A DNA stretch of 64,000 nt from Sulfidibacterium sp036244975 (GTDB lineage: Bacteria; Bacteroidota; Bacteroidia; Bacteroidales; F082), in assembly GCA_036244975.1 (NCBI GenBank), contig BTTE01000004.1, positions 9,885 to 73,884 of the forward strand, in the 5' to 3' direction. Below the pieces are notes generated by a model. The model was not told the DNA's origin. It saw only the letters and a program-made list of their open reading frames with translations, and did no database searches. Positions within the stretch are counted from its first letter, which is position 1. Each line of letters starts with the position of its first letter. Below are positions 25,407-34,305 of this stretch, one piece after another. The position numbers and the translations under genes were made by a program.

Positions 25407-26381
25407 ATGAGCAATTTAAGCACCATAAAAAAACCCATTGCAGATGAAATAAAAGCCTACCATAAGGTTTTCCGTGCAATAATTCGGTCCAAAGTGCCAT
25501 TGCTGGACATCATTATGAAGTACATCCTAAAAACAAAAGGAAAGGAAATCAGGCCCATCATTGTGATGTACTCGGCAAAAATGATGGGAGAAATCAGTGA
25601 AACAACGTATTATGCCGCTACGCTCATCGAACTGTTGCATACCGCCACACTGGTGCACGATGATGTGGTGGACGAATCAAATAAACGGCGTGGATTGTTC
25701 TCTATCAATGCATTATGGAAAAATAAAATAGCGGTACTTGCAGGCGATTACCTCCTGGCAAAAGGGCTTTTGCTGGCGGTGGAAACCGACAACCATCACC
25801 TGCTTGAATTTGTTGCCAAGGCAACGCGTGACATGAGCGAAGGGGAACTGCTGCAAATAGAGAAAGCCCGGAAATTGGATATCAGCGAAGAAACCTATTT
25901 TGAGATTATCAGAAAAAAAACGGCATCATTAATGGCTTCCTGTTTTGCAACCGGCGCATCATCGACCATAACCGACCGAAAAAAAATAGAAAAACTTTGG
26001 CTGGTTGGCGAATTCACCGGCATTGCTTTTCAAATCATGGACGACCTGCTGGATTATAGAAAAACATCTGTTACGGGCAAACCTTCCGGCATGGACATCA
26101 AAGAAAAAAAAATTACACTCCCTTTAATTTATTTGATGAATAATACGGCTGGTGTCAACAAAAGGAAGATTATCCGCATTATTAAAAGAAAAAATCAGGA
26201 TGCCGAAAGTGTGACGTTGCTCATAAACCAGATACGGGAATCCGGCGGAATTGATTATGCCCGAAATAAAATGATGGAATACAAAAACAAAGCCATTGAC
26301 CTGCTACACGAGTTCCCGGATAATGAAGCCCGCCAGGCTCTGGAAGAAATCATTGAATTTACCATCAGCAGGAGAAGCTAA
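25407..26381 (+). CDS. Polyprenyl diphosphate synthase (trans-isoprenyl transferase)
   Basis: 324 residues. Both aspartate-rich motifs are present: first LVHDDVVDESNKRRG (FARM, DDxxD) and second FQIMDDLLDYR (SARM). GKEIRP near the N-terminus and TGKPSGMDIKEKKITLPLIYL complete the family set. It condenses isopentenyl diphosphate onto allylic diphosphates to make long-chain prenyl chains, probably for menaquinone. Chain length cannot be read reliably. IspG in the same window supplies precursors through the MEP pathway. It is monocistronic and convergent with the large propeller gene. Confidence 0.92.
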   Translation: MSNLSTIKKPIADEIKAYHKVFRAIIRSKVPLLDIIMKYILKTKGKEIRPIIVMYSAKMMGEISETTYYAATLIELLHTATLVHDDVVDESNKRRGLFSINALWKNKIAVLAGDYLLAKGLLLAVETDNHHLLEFVAKATRDMSEGELLQIEKARKLDISEETYFEIIRKKTASLMASCFATGASSTITDRKKIEKLWLVGEFTGIAFQIMDDLLDYRKTSVTGKPSGMDIKEKKITLPLIYLMNNTAGVNKRKIIRIIKRKNQDAESVTLLINQIRESGGIDYARNKMMEYKNKAIDLLHEFPDNEARQALEEIIEFTISRRS

Positions 26382-26492
26382 AGTATCTCAAACACACAAA
26401 GGAATGATTGTACGGAAAAGATTTCAGAAACAGCCTTTACATTCAGTAACTTTTCATTTTGAAATTCATTTTGAATTATACCTTGTAATCCT

Positions 26493-29400
26493 CTACCGAA
26501 CGACCAGTTTACGGGTAATCATTCCTTTGATATCTGACTTGGAACCGACGTATATTTCTACAAAATAAATTCCATTTGCCAGGGTCTTATTTACAGTAAC
26601 GCTATTACTGTTGTAAACCTTACTGAACACTTTTGCTCCGTTCTGACTGATAATTTCAATACGGTAAATGTTTTTCTGCGCTTTAATTACAAAATTTCCG
26701 GAATTGGGATTAGGGAAGATATTAACTTTCCCCAGCAACGCTTCATTATCATGAATTCCAGTACATTCTTCCCGGTATATTTTAATACTACCGTTAGCAA
26801 CTAAATTTCCGGCATAAACTGACACACTATAAACAATAGAATCGGCTCCGGGTTTGACTATGGGGTTTTGCACTGATGAGTAAAAGCCAAATGGAATTGA
26901 ACCCCAATTAAAGACATTGTTACCGGAACCCCCACTCGCAATAGCAAACAGCTGCGTTGTATCACCAGAACAAACAGTTGTACGATTAGCGACAACCTTA
27001 ACGCTAAGCGGGGATCTTACCTGAATATAATTTTGTTCTGTCCTGGTGTAAGAAGAGTCTGCATCATAAGCTGTAAGTTTTACTGTATAAGAACCGACAA
27101 CATTAAAGCTGACTTTTGGATTTTGAGAAGTATCGCTTCCCACAAGATAGGTAACAGTACCGGGCGTAAACACCCATTTCCATGCAATGGGCTTATCGGT
27201 GGACAAATCGGTGAAACTAACCGTATCTCCAATGAAAGGATTAACATTATCGGCTTCAAAATCCGCTTGTTTAATCTGAGGGATGTGGCCGGTAAACAAG
27301 GGAGAAGACCACAAACCACGGCCAAAGGTAGCAGCATACAATTTGCCACTACCCTGGTTGTCATACTGAATTTCAAGGTCGTTTACAATAACATTGGGAA
27401 GATGACCCATAAAAGGAATCCAGCGCGAACGACCTTGTTGTACATAAACGCCCAAATCGGTTCCGGCATACAATTCGGTAGTGTCCTTTTTCAATGTGTT
27501 TTGTACAATATAATTAACCGGTATTTCGGGTAGCCCCGTAGAGATATTTTCCCAGCTTCCGCCTCCGTTTCTGGTCTCAAAGACGCCGAGATTATTAAAT
27601 CCTCCCATTGTAATCCAAACTTTACCGGGATTATCGTTTTTAACGGTAATGTTAGTAATACTCGCATAATTCACCGGAAGAGAACCCGTAATATCTTTCC
27701 ACGTTTGCCCGCCATCGGTTGTTCTGTAAAGGATGGAATAGGTAGCAGCATAAATGTATTGCGGATTAGATGGTGCAACGGCAAGCGAGCGCAAGGTTTT
27801 TCCTCCCCAACTTGTAAGTTTTGTCCATTTATCACCCTGGTCGGTTGATTTAAACACATCCTGATAGCCGATGTAGAGCGTCTTGTGCTTCTTTGGATCC
27901 AGAAGAAAGGGTGTAACCCAGGCGCCTGTTCCGGTTATACCGGAGCTAATATCTTTAGAATTCTGCCATTGGTCTTTTGTCCTTACGATATCCCCATTGG
28001 GTGATTCGCCATATTGCACCTTTGCATCAGTATAATCAATCTGACAGTCCATGCCATCGCCCCCCATGACATTGTTCCATTTACCGGAGAAAAGTAATTT
28101 TGTCCCGTTGTCCTGAAGACCGGTGATTACTTCATCGCTGACGGTAGCCGATATGCTCATCCGATATATCTGACTGATGGCCATGCCGCTGGTGAGATCA
28201 GTCCAGTGTTTTCCTTCTTTGGATTTATAAATACCGCCATCATTACCTTCAAAAAGCGCATTGGTTCCCGGCTGGAAAGCCATATAATGTTTGTCAGCAT
28301 GTACAATATCATTTTTCCCGCCACAGGTACTTGACCAATGGTTGGCTAATGTCCAGCTTTTTCCTCCATCAGCTGAAGTCCAATTATTTACGCCACCCAC
28401 ATAAATTTTCTCGGCATTATGCGGGTCGGCGGCCAAAACCAAATCGTACCAACCCTGACCACCGGTATCATTACCGGAGCAATTCCATCCCAATAAATTT
28501 ATAGTATCCTGAACAACCTTAAAAGTATGCCCATAGTCACGGGAACGATAAACGCCAAACAAACCATTATCAGACGCAACAATAAGACCGTAAACAACAT
28601 TACTGCTGTCGGCACTAACAGCAATGGCAACCCGCCCGGCATTAACACCAGACTTATCAACTACCTGTGTCCAACTGTCGCCGGCATCCGTACTGTAAAA
28701 AATACCGCCCCAGGAATCTCCACCATACATAACTGTATTGGAACCGGGTTGAAATTTAATATCCCTGAAATGGTGGGCATCAATCCTGTTAAACGTATCA
28801 CCCCCATCGGTAGTTTTAAATAAACCTTTGTTGGTGGAAACATATAATGTATTGTCATTGCCCGGATCCTTTAAAATACGATAAACCATACCGTAGTAGT
28901 TTTGATTCCAGTCTAATCCTGTTTTTTTCCAGGTCTGACCGCCATCAATCGATTTTAAAACACCTATGGAATATGTATCCCAGTGGTCCTTGTCGCCTGT
29001 CCCAAGATAAACAATATCGTCGCCGCCATTGTTTTCAACAACAATATCAGCAACCCCCAAAGACATATTAAAATCACCTAATGGGGTCCAATGACCACCT
29101 AAATCTGATGTTTTCCAAACACCTCCGGAAGCAGTTCCCACATAAAGCGTATTCGTATCTACCGGACTAAAAGCAACGGAATTCACACGACCCAGGCCTG
29201 CATAACCTCCTGTGGTCTGATTTGGTCCATCGCTTACCCAGTTTCCCTTATCTTGTGCCTGTATCTCTTTCGGCAGATTGGCCATATATTGTTTAAAAAC
29301 ATCCCAGGCGTTTTTCTGCGGAAAAGCCTCTGTTCCGGGTGTTACACGTGTTTCCCAGTACCATTCCCAACGTTTAAATTTTTCGTAATTTTCATCGCGA

Positions 29401-29612
29401 ACTTTATTTTCTCCTTTGGGTGCTTCTTTCATCCGTCCCTTACTCCAGTATTTTGCAAAAGCCTTCTGATAATCTTTGAGAGTCAGCGTATGATTCTTTT
29501 GCTTGTTCTGTGGTAAATTGTGTCGCCACTCTTGTGCCTGCGAAATTTGAATAAAACCTGCTAAGAGAAAAACCAAAAGTAAACCCCGTTTCAGAAACGT
29601 AATTTTTTTCAT
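26493..29612 (-). CDS. Secreted beta-propeller (BNR/VPS10-like) protein with PKD and T9SS sorting domains
   Basis: About 1039 residues from MKKITFLKR; an ATG four codons upstream is also possible. The signal peptide is FLLAGFIQISQAQ. Repeated BNR/Asp-box type strings (WKTSDLGGHW, SIDGGQTWKK, TTDGGDTFNR, STDAGDSWTQ, SADGGKSWTL, TTDGGQTWKD) span about 150-760 and indicate one or two sortilin/sialidase-like propellers. A PKD domain (WKWVFTPGT, GSYTVKLTAYD) follows at about 800-870. The C-terminal type IX sorting domain (IFPNPNSGNFVI, LANGIYFVEIYV, RKLVVR) directs export across the outer membrane and surface attachment. The catalytic Asp/Tyr/Glu of true sialidases are not evident, so binding rather than hydrolysis is likely. 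Confidence 0.88.
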   Translation of the reverse strand: MKKITFLKRGLLLVFLLAGFIQISQAQEWRHNLPQNKQKNHTLTLKDYQKAFAKYWSKGRMKEAPKGENKVRDENYEKFKRWEWYWETRVTPGTEAFPQKNAWDVFKQYMANLPKEIQAQDKGNWVSDGPNQTTGGYAGLGRVNSVAFSPVDTNTLYVGTASGGVWKTSDLGGHWTPLGDFNMSLGVADIVVENNGGDDIVYLGTGDKDHWDTYSIGVLKSIDGGQTWKKTGLDWNQNYYGMVYRILKDPGNDNTLYVSTNKGLFKTTDGGDTFNRIDAHHFRDIKFQPGSNTVMYGGDSWGGIFYSTDAGDSWTQVVDKSGVNAGRVAIAVSADSSNVVYGLIVASDNGLFGVYRSRDYGHTFKVVQDTINLLGWNCSGNDTGGQGWYDLVLAADPHNAEKIYVGGVNNWTSADGGKSWTLANHWSSTCGGKNDIVHADKHYMAFQPGTNALFEGNDGGIYKSKEGKHWTDLTSGMAISQIYRMSISATVSDEVITGLQDNGTKLLFSGKWNNVMGGDGMDCQIDYTDAKVQYGESPNGDIVRTKDQWQNSKDISSGITGTGAWVTPFLLDPKKHKTLYIGYQDVFKSTDQGDKWTKLTSWGGKTLRSLAVAPSNPQYIYAATYSILYRTTDGGQTWKDITGSLPVNYASITNITVKNDNPGKVWITMGGFNNLGVFETRNGGGSWENISTGLPEIPVNYIVQNTLKKDTTELYAGTDLGVYVQQGRSRWIPFMGHLPNVIVNDLEIQYDNQGSGKLYAATFGRGLWSSPLFTGHIPQIKQADFEADNVNPFIGDTVSFTDLSTDKPIAWKWVFTPGTVTYLVGSDTSQNPKVSFNVVGSYTVKLTAYDADSSYTRTEQNYIQVRSPLSVKVVANRTTVCSGDTTQLFAIASGGSGNNVFNWGSIPFGFYSSVQNPIVKPGADSIVYSVSVYAGNLVANGSIKIYREECTGIHDNEALLGKVNIFPNPNSGNFVIKAQKNIYRIEIISQNGAKVFSKVYNSNSVTVNKTLANGIYFVEIYVGSKSDIKGMITRKLVVR

Positions 29613-29751
29613 AATTATTGACATATTTAATTTCGATAATTTGTTATTACCGGATAAAAAGGGAAACTGATAACAACAAAGACCTTGCTATCTTTATTTT
29701 TTTACAAATTTAGTAAAAAGAGTTAAATTGGGTTAAATTTTTCTAATACAT

Positions 29752-29789
29752 AAAAAAAGTCCTGCTCAATAGATGAGCAGGACTTTTTT
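29752..29789 (-). terminator. Terminator after the TlpA-like lipoprotein gene
   Basis: AGTCCTGCTC (29758-29767) pairs perfectly with GAGCAGGACT (29775-29784) around a seven-base loop, flanked by A and T runs on both sides. It lies 19 bases beyond the stop at 29808. The rest of the gap to 29612 shows no gene. Confidence 0.88.
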
Positions 29790-29807
29790 ATGCAATGTTA
29801 AACGAGC

Positions 29808-30935
29808 TTATTTCATTAATTCTTTGAGTTTGTTCTGCAAAGCGGCGCCTTTCAAATTTTCAGCAATAATCTTTCCTTTTGGGCCAATCAACACATTATG
29901 AGGAATTGATTGTACGCCGTAAAGTTTTCCGGCAGCCGAACCCCAGAATTTCAGGTCGGAAACCTGTGGCCAGACTAACCCGTCCTTTTTAATGGCAGCT
30001 ACCCATTTGTCATGGCTTTTGTCAAAAGAGACGCCAAAAACAGTAAATCCTTTATCTTTAAATGCATTATAAGCTTTTACTATATTGGGGTTTTCGATGC
30101 GGCAGGGCAGACACCAGGAAGCCCAAAAATCAACCAACGTATATTTATGTGTTTTCACCACCGAAGAGAGTGAAAGTGGTTTCCCATCCACATCATTCAT
30201 AGTGAAATCAACATAGGGCTGTCCCACGGCAACACGTTTCAGGACAGCAACACGAGCCTTTAAATAGTTGACATATTGATTGTTGGAAAGATTTGTGTCA
30301 AGAGAATTAGCAGCAGATTCCAACTGATCCAAACTTAAACCAAAAGAGTTACTCATGACAATGTACGACGAAACAACATTTTTATTATGCCGTTTTACAT
30401 AACCAAGCATATAATCAGTTTTGTCTTTTTCAATCTGATCATATTGGTCTTTCAGATCGTTCATCAATTTTTCATTTTTCTGAACACGTGCCTGGCTGTA
30501 TTTTACACCAAGCATCTGTTCCTGAGTTAAAAATCTTTTGGTAGAATCAACATAGGCGTTGAATTTATCTTGCGATTTCGAGCCTTTGATAACCGGATGA
30601 CGCAGATTTTGCAAATCGGCATCGACGGTAATATTGCTGTTTTCAACCCACACAGGAAGATACACATTAAACTTTTTTATAATTAAATAGTAAAGCGTTG
30701 GCCCCACTACCCGGCCTTTCAATTCACCAATACCATTTTTCAGAATAACAGAATCCTTTTTAATCCATTTTCCAGTTTCACGTTTTTGCATGACAACCTT
30801 AGAATCCTGTTTTAGATTTTTAATGTTCAGTTTAACGGTAAACTGACTTCCCGTTTTGTTGTTTTGATTTTGACAAGAGGCAAAAACCAGTAATATTATG
30901 GTCATAAACCCAAAAGTTTGAAATAATTTCCGCAT
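29808..30935 (-). CDS. TlpA-type thioredoxin lipoprotein with DUF4369 N-terminal domain
   Basis: 375 residues. A lipoprotein signal ends at LLVFASC, placing it in the periplasm on a membrane. A DUF4369-like beta domain (about 30-115, FTVKLNIKNL, GELKGRVVGPTLYYLI) and a helical linker precede a thioredoxin fold (about 235-375). The active site is WASWCLPCRIENP and the cis-Pro region is VQSIPHNVLI. Proteins of this architecture are very common in Bacteroidota and act as thiol-disulfide oxidoreductases, often maintaining cytochrome or secreted-protein thiols. Monocistronic, with its own promoter box and terminator. Confidence 0.92.
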   Translation of the reverse strand: MRKLFQTFGFMTIILLVFASCQNQNNKTGSQFTVKLNIKNLKQDSKVVMQKRETGKWIKKDSVILKNGIGELKGRVVGPTLYYLIIKKFNVYLPVWVENSNITVDADLQNLRHPVIKGSKSQDKFNAYVDSTKRFLTQEQMLGVKYSQARVQKNEKLMNDLKDQYDQIEKDKTDYMLGYVKRHNKNVVSSYIVMSNSFGLSLDQLESAANSLDTNLSNNQYVNYLKARVAVLKRVAVGQPYVDFTMNDVDGKPLSLSSVVKTHKYTLVDFWASWCLPCRIENPNIVKAYNAFKDKGFTVFGVSFDKSHDKWVAAIKKDGLVWPQVSDLKFWGSAAGKLYGVQSIPHNVLIGPKGKIIAENLKGAALQNKLKELMK

Positions 30936-30968
30936 GATATTAAATTGATTTTATTTGTTTTAAGTATG

Positions 30969-30976
30969 CAAATCTA
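30969..30976 (-). promoter_or_regulatory. -7 box (TAGATTTG) for the TlpA-like gene
   Basis: Minus-strand TAnnTTTG, 34 bases before the ATG at 30935. Confidence 0.45.
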
Positions 30977-31019
30977 ATCATTTAGATGGAAAAATCAGGC
31001 TTTTAACAATTTTTAAAAA

Positions 31020-31250
31020 GAGGTGTTTCGCAGGGAGACTTCGGTTCCCCCGTACCGTTTTGGGTGTCCACGCTCAAAGTCAGGGCCAGCGCAAATTTCA
31101 CCGGGTTGTCCGCTATATCGCTGTTGCCAACGGTAGGTTTTGCAACTCCGATAGCCATGAGTGCGGGGAGTCTTTCTCTGTCCCGCCGGCTACCACCGGA
31201 TATCGCTTACATCCCTACTGCAGAAAATGACGAAGCGAAAGACTGACAAT
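31020..31250. other. GC-rich structured intergenic block, identity unknown
   Basis: This block of the 563-base gap upstream of tnaA is clearly more GC-rich than its flanks and rich in short inverted repeats. An example is GGGA-(G)AC-TTCG-GTTCCC at about 31037-31052. Read on the minus strand it contains AGGGATGTAAGCGATATCC and, further on, GATATAGCGG...AACCCGG. This pairing resembles a structured element I recall from Bacteroidota intergenic regions; I cannot verify that. A 60-codon frame on the plus strand (31064-31246) has no recognisable protein character. Possibilities are an RNA gene, a decayed repeat or a gene remnant. Confidence 0.35.
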
Positions 31251-31310
31251 TGCCTGACAGCCGTTTGACGACACACGAATACCTGGTTGCTTCTTTTTTT
31301 AATGCTGTCA

Positions 31311-31345
31311 TTTGAAGGGAAATCGAAAAAAATTGTTTACTTTTG
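31311..31345 (+). promoter_or_regulatory. tnaA: Promoter for tnaA (TTTG -33 and TACTTTTG -7)
   Basis: TTTG at 31311-31314 and TACTTTTG at 31338-31345 are 23 bases apart, near the Bacteroidota -33/-7 arrangement. The tnaA ATG is 154 bases after the -7 box, far more than the 15-50 bases seen for most genes in this window. The transcript therefore has a long leader. Confidence 0.5.
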
Positions 31346-31363
31346 TGAGCAAATCACAACAAC

Positions 31364-31435
31364 ATGTTGTTACTGTCAAACGTACATTCCAAGACTATCT
31401 TTCTGAACATCAAAGAAAGAGACCGGTTCTGCTAA
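31364..31435 (+). CDS. Candidate leader peptide of tnaA (23 residues)
   Basis: An ATG at 31364, inside the 14-base palindrome AACAACATGTTGTT, opens a 23-codon frame ending at TAA 31433-31435, 63 bases before tnaA. E. coli tnaA is controlled by a 24-residue leader, TnaC, so size and position invite comparison. Both contain Ser-Lys followed by a hydrophobic and Phe/Asn/Ile stretch. However, this peptide has no Trp and no terminal Pro, which are essential in TnaC. There is no obvious ribosome binding site. Low confidence that it is translated. Confidence 0.25.
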   Translation: MLLLSNVHSKTIFLNIKERDRFC

Positions 31436-31498
31436 CCTGAACCATCCCCGTTTTTTCCTATCATCTTTTACGCTTTTTCAATTTCAATATTTAATAAA

Positions 31499-32878
31499 AT
31501 GGAATTACCTTTTGCAGAATCCTATAAAATAAAAACTGTTGAGCACATCCGCCGCAGCACCCGGGAAGAACGTATCCGCTGGATAAAAGAAGCCAAATAT
31601 AACCTGTTTAATCTGCGCAGCAGCCAGGTTTTTGTGGACCTGCTCACTGATTCGGGTACCGGTGCTATGAGCGACAAGCAGTGGTCGGCCATGATGCTCG
31701 GCGACGAAAGTTATGCCGGCGCTTCTTCGTATTACAAGCTGAAAGATGCTATCCGCGGTATTACCGGCTTTGAATATTTTCTGCCCACACACCAGGGCCG
31801 GGCAGCTGAAAATGTTTTGTTTTCGACCATGATAAAAGAGGGTGATATCGTTCCCGGAAACTCCCATTTTGATACCACAAAAGGCCATATCGAATTTCGC
31901 AAAGCCCACGCCATCGATTGTACCATCGACGAAGCTTTCCACACCGAACTTGATCACCCCTTCAAAGGTAATGTGGACCTCAACAAGTTAGATGCGGTGT
32001 TAAAAAAATATCCAAAGAAGCGTATTCCGCTCATCATGGTTACCATAACCTGTAATTCTTCCGGCGGACAACCGGTTTCCATCGAAAACATGAAAGCCGT
32101 GAAAAAGCTTGCTGACAATTACGGAATTCCGGTGTTTTTCGATTCTGCCCGCTTCGCCGAAAATGCCTATTTCATCAAAATGCGTGAGCAAGCTTACAAA
32201 GATAAATCCATCCGCGAAATCGTACGCGAAATGTTTGCCCAGGCCGACGGGATGACGATGAGCAGTAAAAAAGACGCCATTGTAAATATGGGAGGTTTTA
32301 TCGGTTTCCGCAGCAAAGAGCTTTTTGAAAAAGCCAGCATATACACCATCCTTTTTGAAGGTTTTATCAACTACGGCGGTATGTCCGGACGCGACATGAA
32401 TGCACTGGCACAGGGACTTTACGAAGGTACCGAATTCGATTATCTCGAAACACGCATTTCACAGGTAGCCCACCTCGGAAAACAACTGCGCGATTATGGT
32501 ATTCCTATTCAGTATCCCTACGGCGGACATGCCATTTTTATTGATGCCAAACGGTTTTTACCCAACCTGCCCAAAGAGCAGTTTGTGGCGCAAACGCTGG
32601 GCATGGAACTCTACATCGAAGGAGGCGTCAGAGGTGTGGAAATCGGTACGTTGCTGGCCGACCGCGATCCCGACACACGCGAAAACCGTTATCCCGACCT
32701 GGAGCTGCTGCGGCTGGCCATTCCGCGACGGGTATACACCAACAACCACATGGACTATGTAGCCGCTTCGGTGATAAACGTTTACGAACGCAGGAAAGAA
32801 ATTACCAAAGGACTGAAAATTTTAAAAGAAGCCCCCATTATGAGGCATTTTACCGTGGAGCTGGACAGGGTGCAATAA
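31499..32878 (+). CDS. tnaA: Tryptophanase
   Basis: 459 residues of the tryptophanase/tyrosine phenol-lyase family of PLP beta-eliminating enzymes. Motifs are DLLTDSGTGAMS, GDESYAGASSYY, PTHQGRAAEN, FFDSARFAENAYFI and the PLP lysine pair in MSSKKDAIVNMGG (Lys257/258). Tyrosine phenol-lyase has Arg381 for the phenol hydroxyl; here the equivalent position is Ile382 in VRGVEIG, as in tryptophanase. FDTTKGH keeps the tryptophanase-type Asp. It cleaves tryptophan to indole, pyruvate and ammonia. No tryptophan permease gene follows, unlike in E. coli. Confidence 0.9.
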   Translation: MELPFAESYKIKTVEHIRRSTREERIRWIKEAKYNLFNLRSSQVFVDLLTDSGTGAMSDKQWSAMMLGDESYAGASSYYKLKDAIRGITGFEYFLPTHQGRAAENVLFSTMIKEGDIVPGNSHFDTTKGHIEFRKAHAIDCTIDEAFHTELDHPFKGNVDLNKLDAVLKKYPKKRIPLIMVTITCNSSGGQPVSIENMKAVKKLADNYGIPVFFDSARFAENAYFIKMREQAYKDKSIREIVREMFAQADGMTMSSKKDAIVNMGGFIGFRSKELFEKASIYTILFEGFINYGGMSGRDMNALAQGLYEGTEFDYLETRISQVAHLGKQLRDYGIPIQYPYGGHAIFIDAKRFLPNLPKEQFVAQTLGMELYIEGGVRGVEIGTLLADRDPDTRENRYPDLELLRLAIPRRVYTNNHMDYVAASVINVYERRKEITKGLKILKEAPIMRHFTVELDRVQ

Positions 32879-33004
32879 GGTAAACGAAAAACGGAGTAAT
32901 GTGCTAATGTGGTAATGAGTGTTGGGAGAAATAAAGACTTTTAATCCGTAAATACCGCTTTCGGCATAATTCTACATTACCTCATCACTCCATTATCCTT
33001 TCAA

Positions 33005-33940
33005 TTAATAGGTAATTGCTTTGATGTCGTGGAACATGTTCAGGTAGTTTTGATAGCGAAATTGGGGGAAAGACCCTTTTTCAACGGCTTCTCGTACGGC
33101 ACACCCCGGCTCGTTTACATGCAGACAGTCTGAAAAACGGCACTGATTCATAAGTTGGCGCATTTCGGGAAAACGTTGTCCCAACTCCGGTTTTTCAAAT
33201 TCAACAAGTCCAAATTCTTTGATGCCCGGGGTATCGATGATATCGCCGCCAAAAACGAGCGGAAACATCTCCGCAAAAGTGGTGGTGTGTTTACCCTTCA
33301 AATGAACCCGGGAAATTTCACCCTCTTTCAGGTTAAGCGATGGGTCGATTTTGTTAATTAATGCCGTCTTTCCCACACCGGAATGACCCGAGAGTAAACT
33401 CACTTTACCATGTAACATCGCCTTAAATTCATTCAAATGGAATCCCTCTTTGGCAGAAGTTATCAAACACTCGTATCCGGCCGCTGTATAGGTTTTTACA
33501 AAATAGTCCAGCTTCTCTTTTGTGCTTTCATCATACAAATCGAATTTATTGAAAACCAACACTGCCGGTATATGATACGCTTCGGCAGTAACAAGAAAAC
33601 GGTCGATAAAGCCGGTGGAAGTTCTGGGTTTTACAAGCGATCCGATCAAAACCGCCTGGTCAAGGTTAGCGGCAATAATATGGGAAGCCTTGGATAAATT
33701 AGTTGCTTTGCGAATAATGTAGTTTTTTCGTTCGTGAATATGCACAATCAGGCCGGTATTACCGTCTCCGGGTAGTTTAAAATCCACGCTGTCGCCAACC
33801 GCAAGGGGGTTGGTCGTACGGATACCTTTGATTTTAAAACGTCCCTTGAGCTTGCATTGAAACAGCAGCCCATCTGAAGTTTTTATCACATAAAAGCTTC
33901 CGGTGGAACGAATGACAATGCCGCTTTCCAGGTCGCTCAT
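33005..33940 (-). CDS. rsgA: Ribosome small-subunit-dependent GTPase A
   Basis: 311 residues. An N-terminal OB fold is followed by a circularly permuted GTPase domain: G4 NKFD (131-134), then G1 GHSGVGKT (185-192), then G3 DTPG (236-239). The C-terminal zinc knuckle has Cys267, Cys272, His274 and Cys280 (CRFSDCLHVNEPGC). This order is diagnostic for RsgA/YjeQ, which checks late 30S subunit assembly and releases RbfA. Its ATG overlaps the stop of the upstream cupin gene by 4 bases (ATGA), implying coupled translation. Confidence 0.96.
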   Translation of the reverse strand: MSDLESGIVIRSTGSFYVIKTSDGLLFQCKLKGRFKIKGIRTTNPLAVGDSVDFKLPGDGNTGLIVHIHERKNYIIRKATNLSKASHIIAANLDQAVLIGSLVKPRTSTGFIDRFLVTAEAYHIPAVLVFNKFDLYDESTKEKLDYFVKTYTAAGYECLITSAKEGFHLNEFKAMLHGKVSLLSGHSGVGKTALINKIDPSLNLKEGEISRVHLKGKHTTTFAEMFPLVFGGDIIDTPGIKEFGLVEFEKPELGQRFPEMRQLMNQCRFSDCLHVNEPGCAVREAVEKGSFPQFRYQNYLNMFHDIKAITY

Positions 33941-34206
33941 GAAAAATGATAATGTTTTTTAACTGCCGAGCGGATGTCCCAAACACATTCCAGTCCGATC
34001 TCGAATGTTACAAAGTCGCCGGGTTTTAGGGAAAAGTTGTCATCAGTCGTTTCAATAACCACGTCGCCTTCGAGAATAAGACATTGTTCTTCAGCATCAT
34101 AAGTCCATGAAAAGCGGGAAGCCTCTTTTTCCCATACCGGCCAGGAGCGAATGCCTCTTCGGGCAATTTCCTCTTCGGTTAATTTTTCAATGATTACAGT
34201 TGCCAT
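33937..34206 (-). CDS. Small cupin-domain protein
   Basis: 89 residues, a single small beta barrel of the cupin_3 (DUF861) kind. The conserved core is EEQCLILEGDVVIET...FSLKPGDFVTF, with the G-x-V and PGD turns of cupins. WPVWEKEASRFSWTY near the N-terminus is the typical tryptophan-rich strand of this group. Few His residues remain, so metal binding is uncertain. The function is unknown. The 4-base overlap with rsgA suggests the two proteins are made together, though no mechanistic link is known. Confidence 0.85.
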   Translation of the reverse strand: MATVIIEKLTEEEIARRGIRSWPVWEKEASRFSWTYDAEEQCLILEGDVVIETTDDNFSLKPGDFVTFEIGLECVWDIRSAVKKHYHFS

Positions 34207-34305
34207 TTTTTCTTAAAATTTAATTCCCTTAAAAAAGCCTGTAAAATTACAAACAATAATAGTTCCTGGCATTTTCTTCGACTTTTTACCAGCTTCCAAT
34301 TGTGT

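Noticed and set aside
29336..29353. CACGTG-centred site in the propeller gene as a third parS
   Set aside because: Only the left half matches the consensus; the right half diverges at most positions.
31064..31246. 60-codon plus-strand frame in the GC-rich block before tnaA
   Set aside because: No family resemblance, no ribosome site or promoter; the block looks more like structured or decayed non-coding DNA.
31499..32878. Tyrosine phenol-lyase as an alternative to tryptophanase
   Set aside because: The phenol-binding Arg of tyrosine phenol-lyase is replaced by Ile in VRGVEIG, and FDTT matches tryptophanase.
32890..32990. Imperfect inverted repeat between tnaA and rsgA as a bidirectional terminator
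   Set aside because: Only a seven-base core (GGTAATG/CATTACC) pairs, with a long loop and no T-tract.
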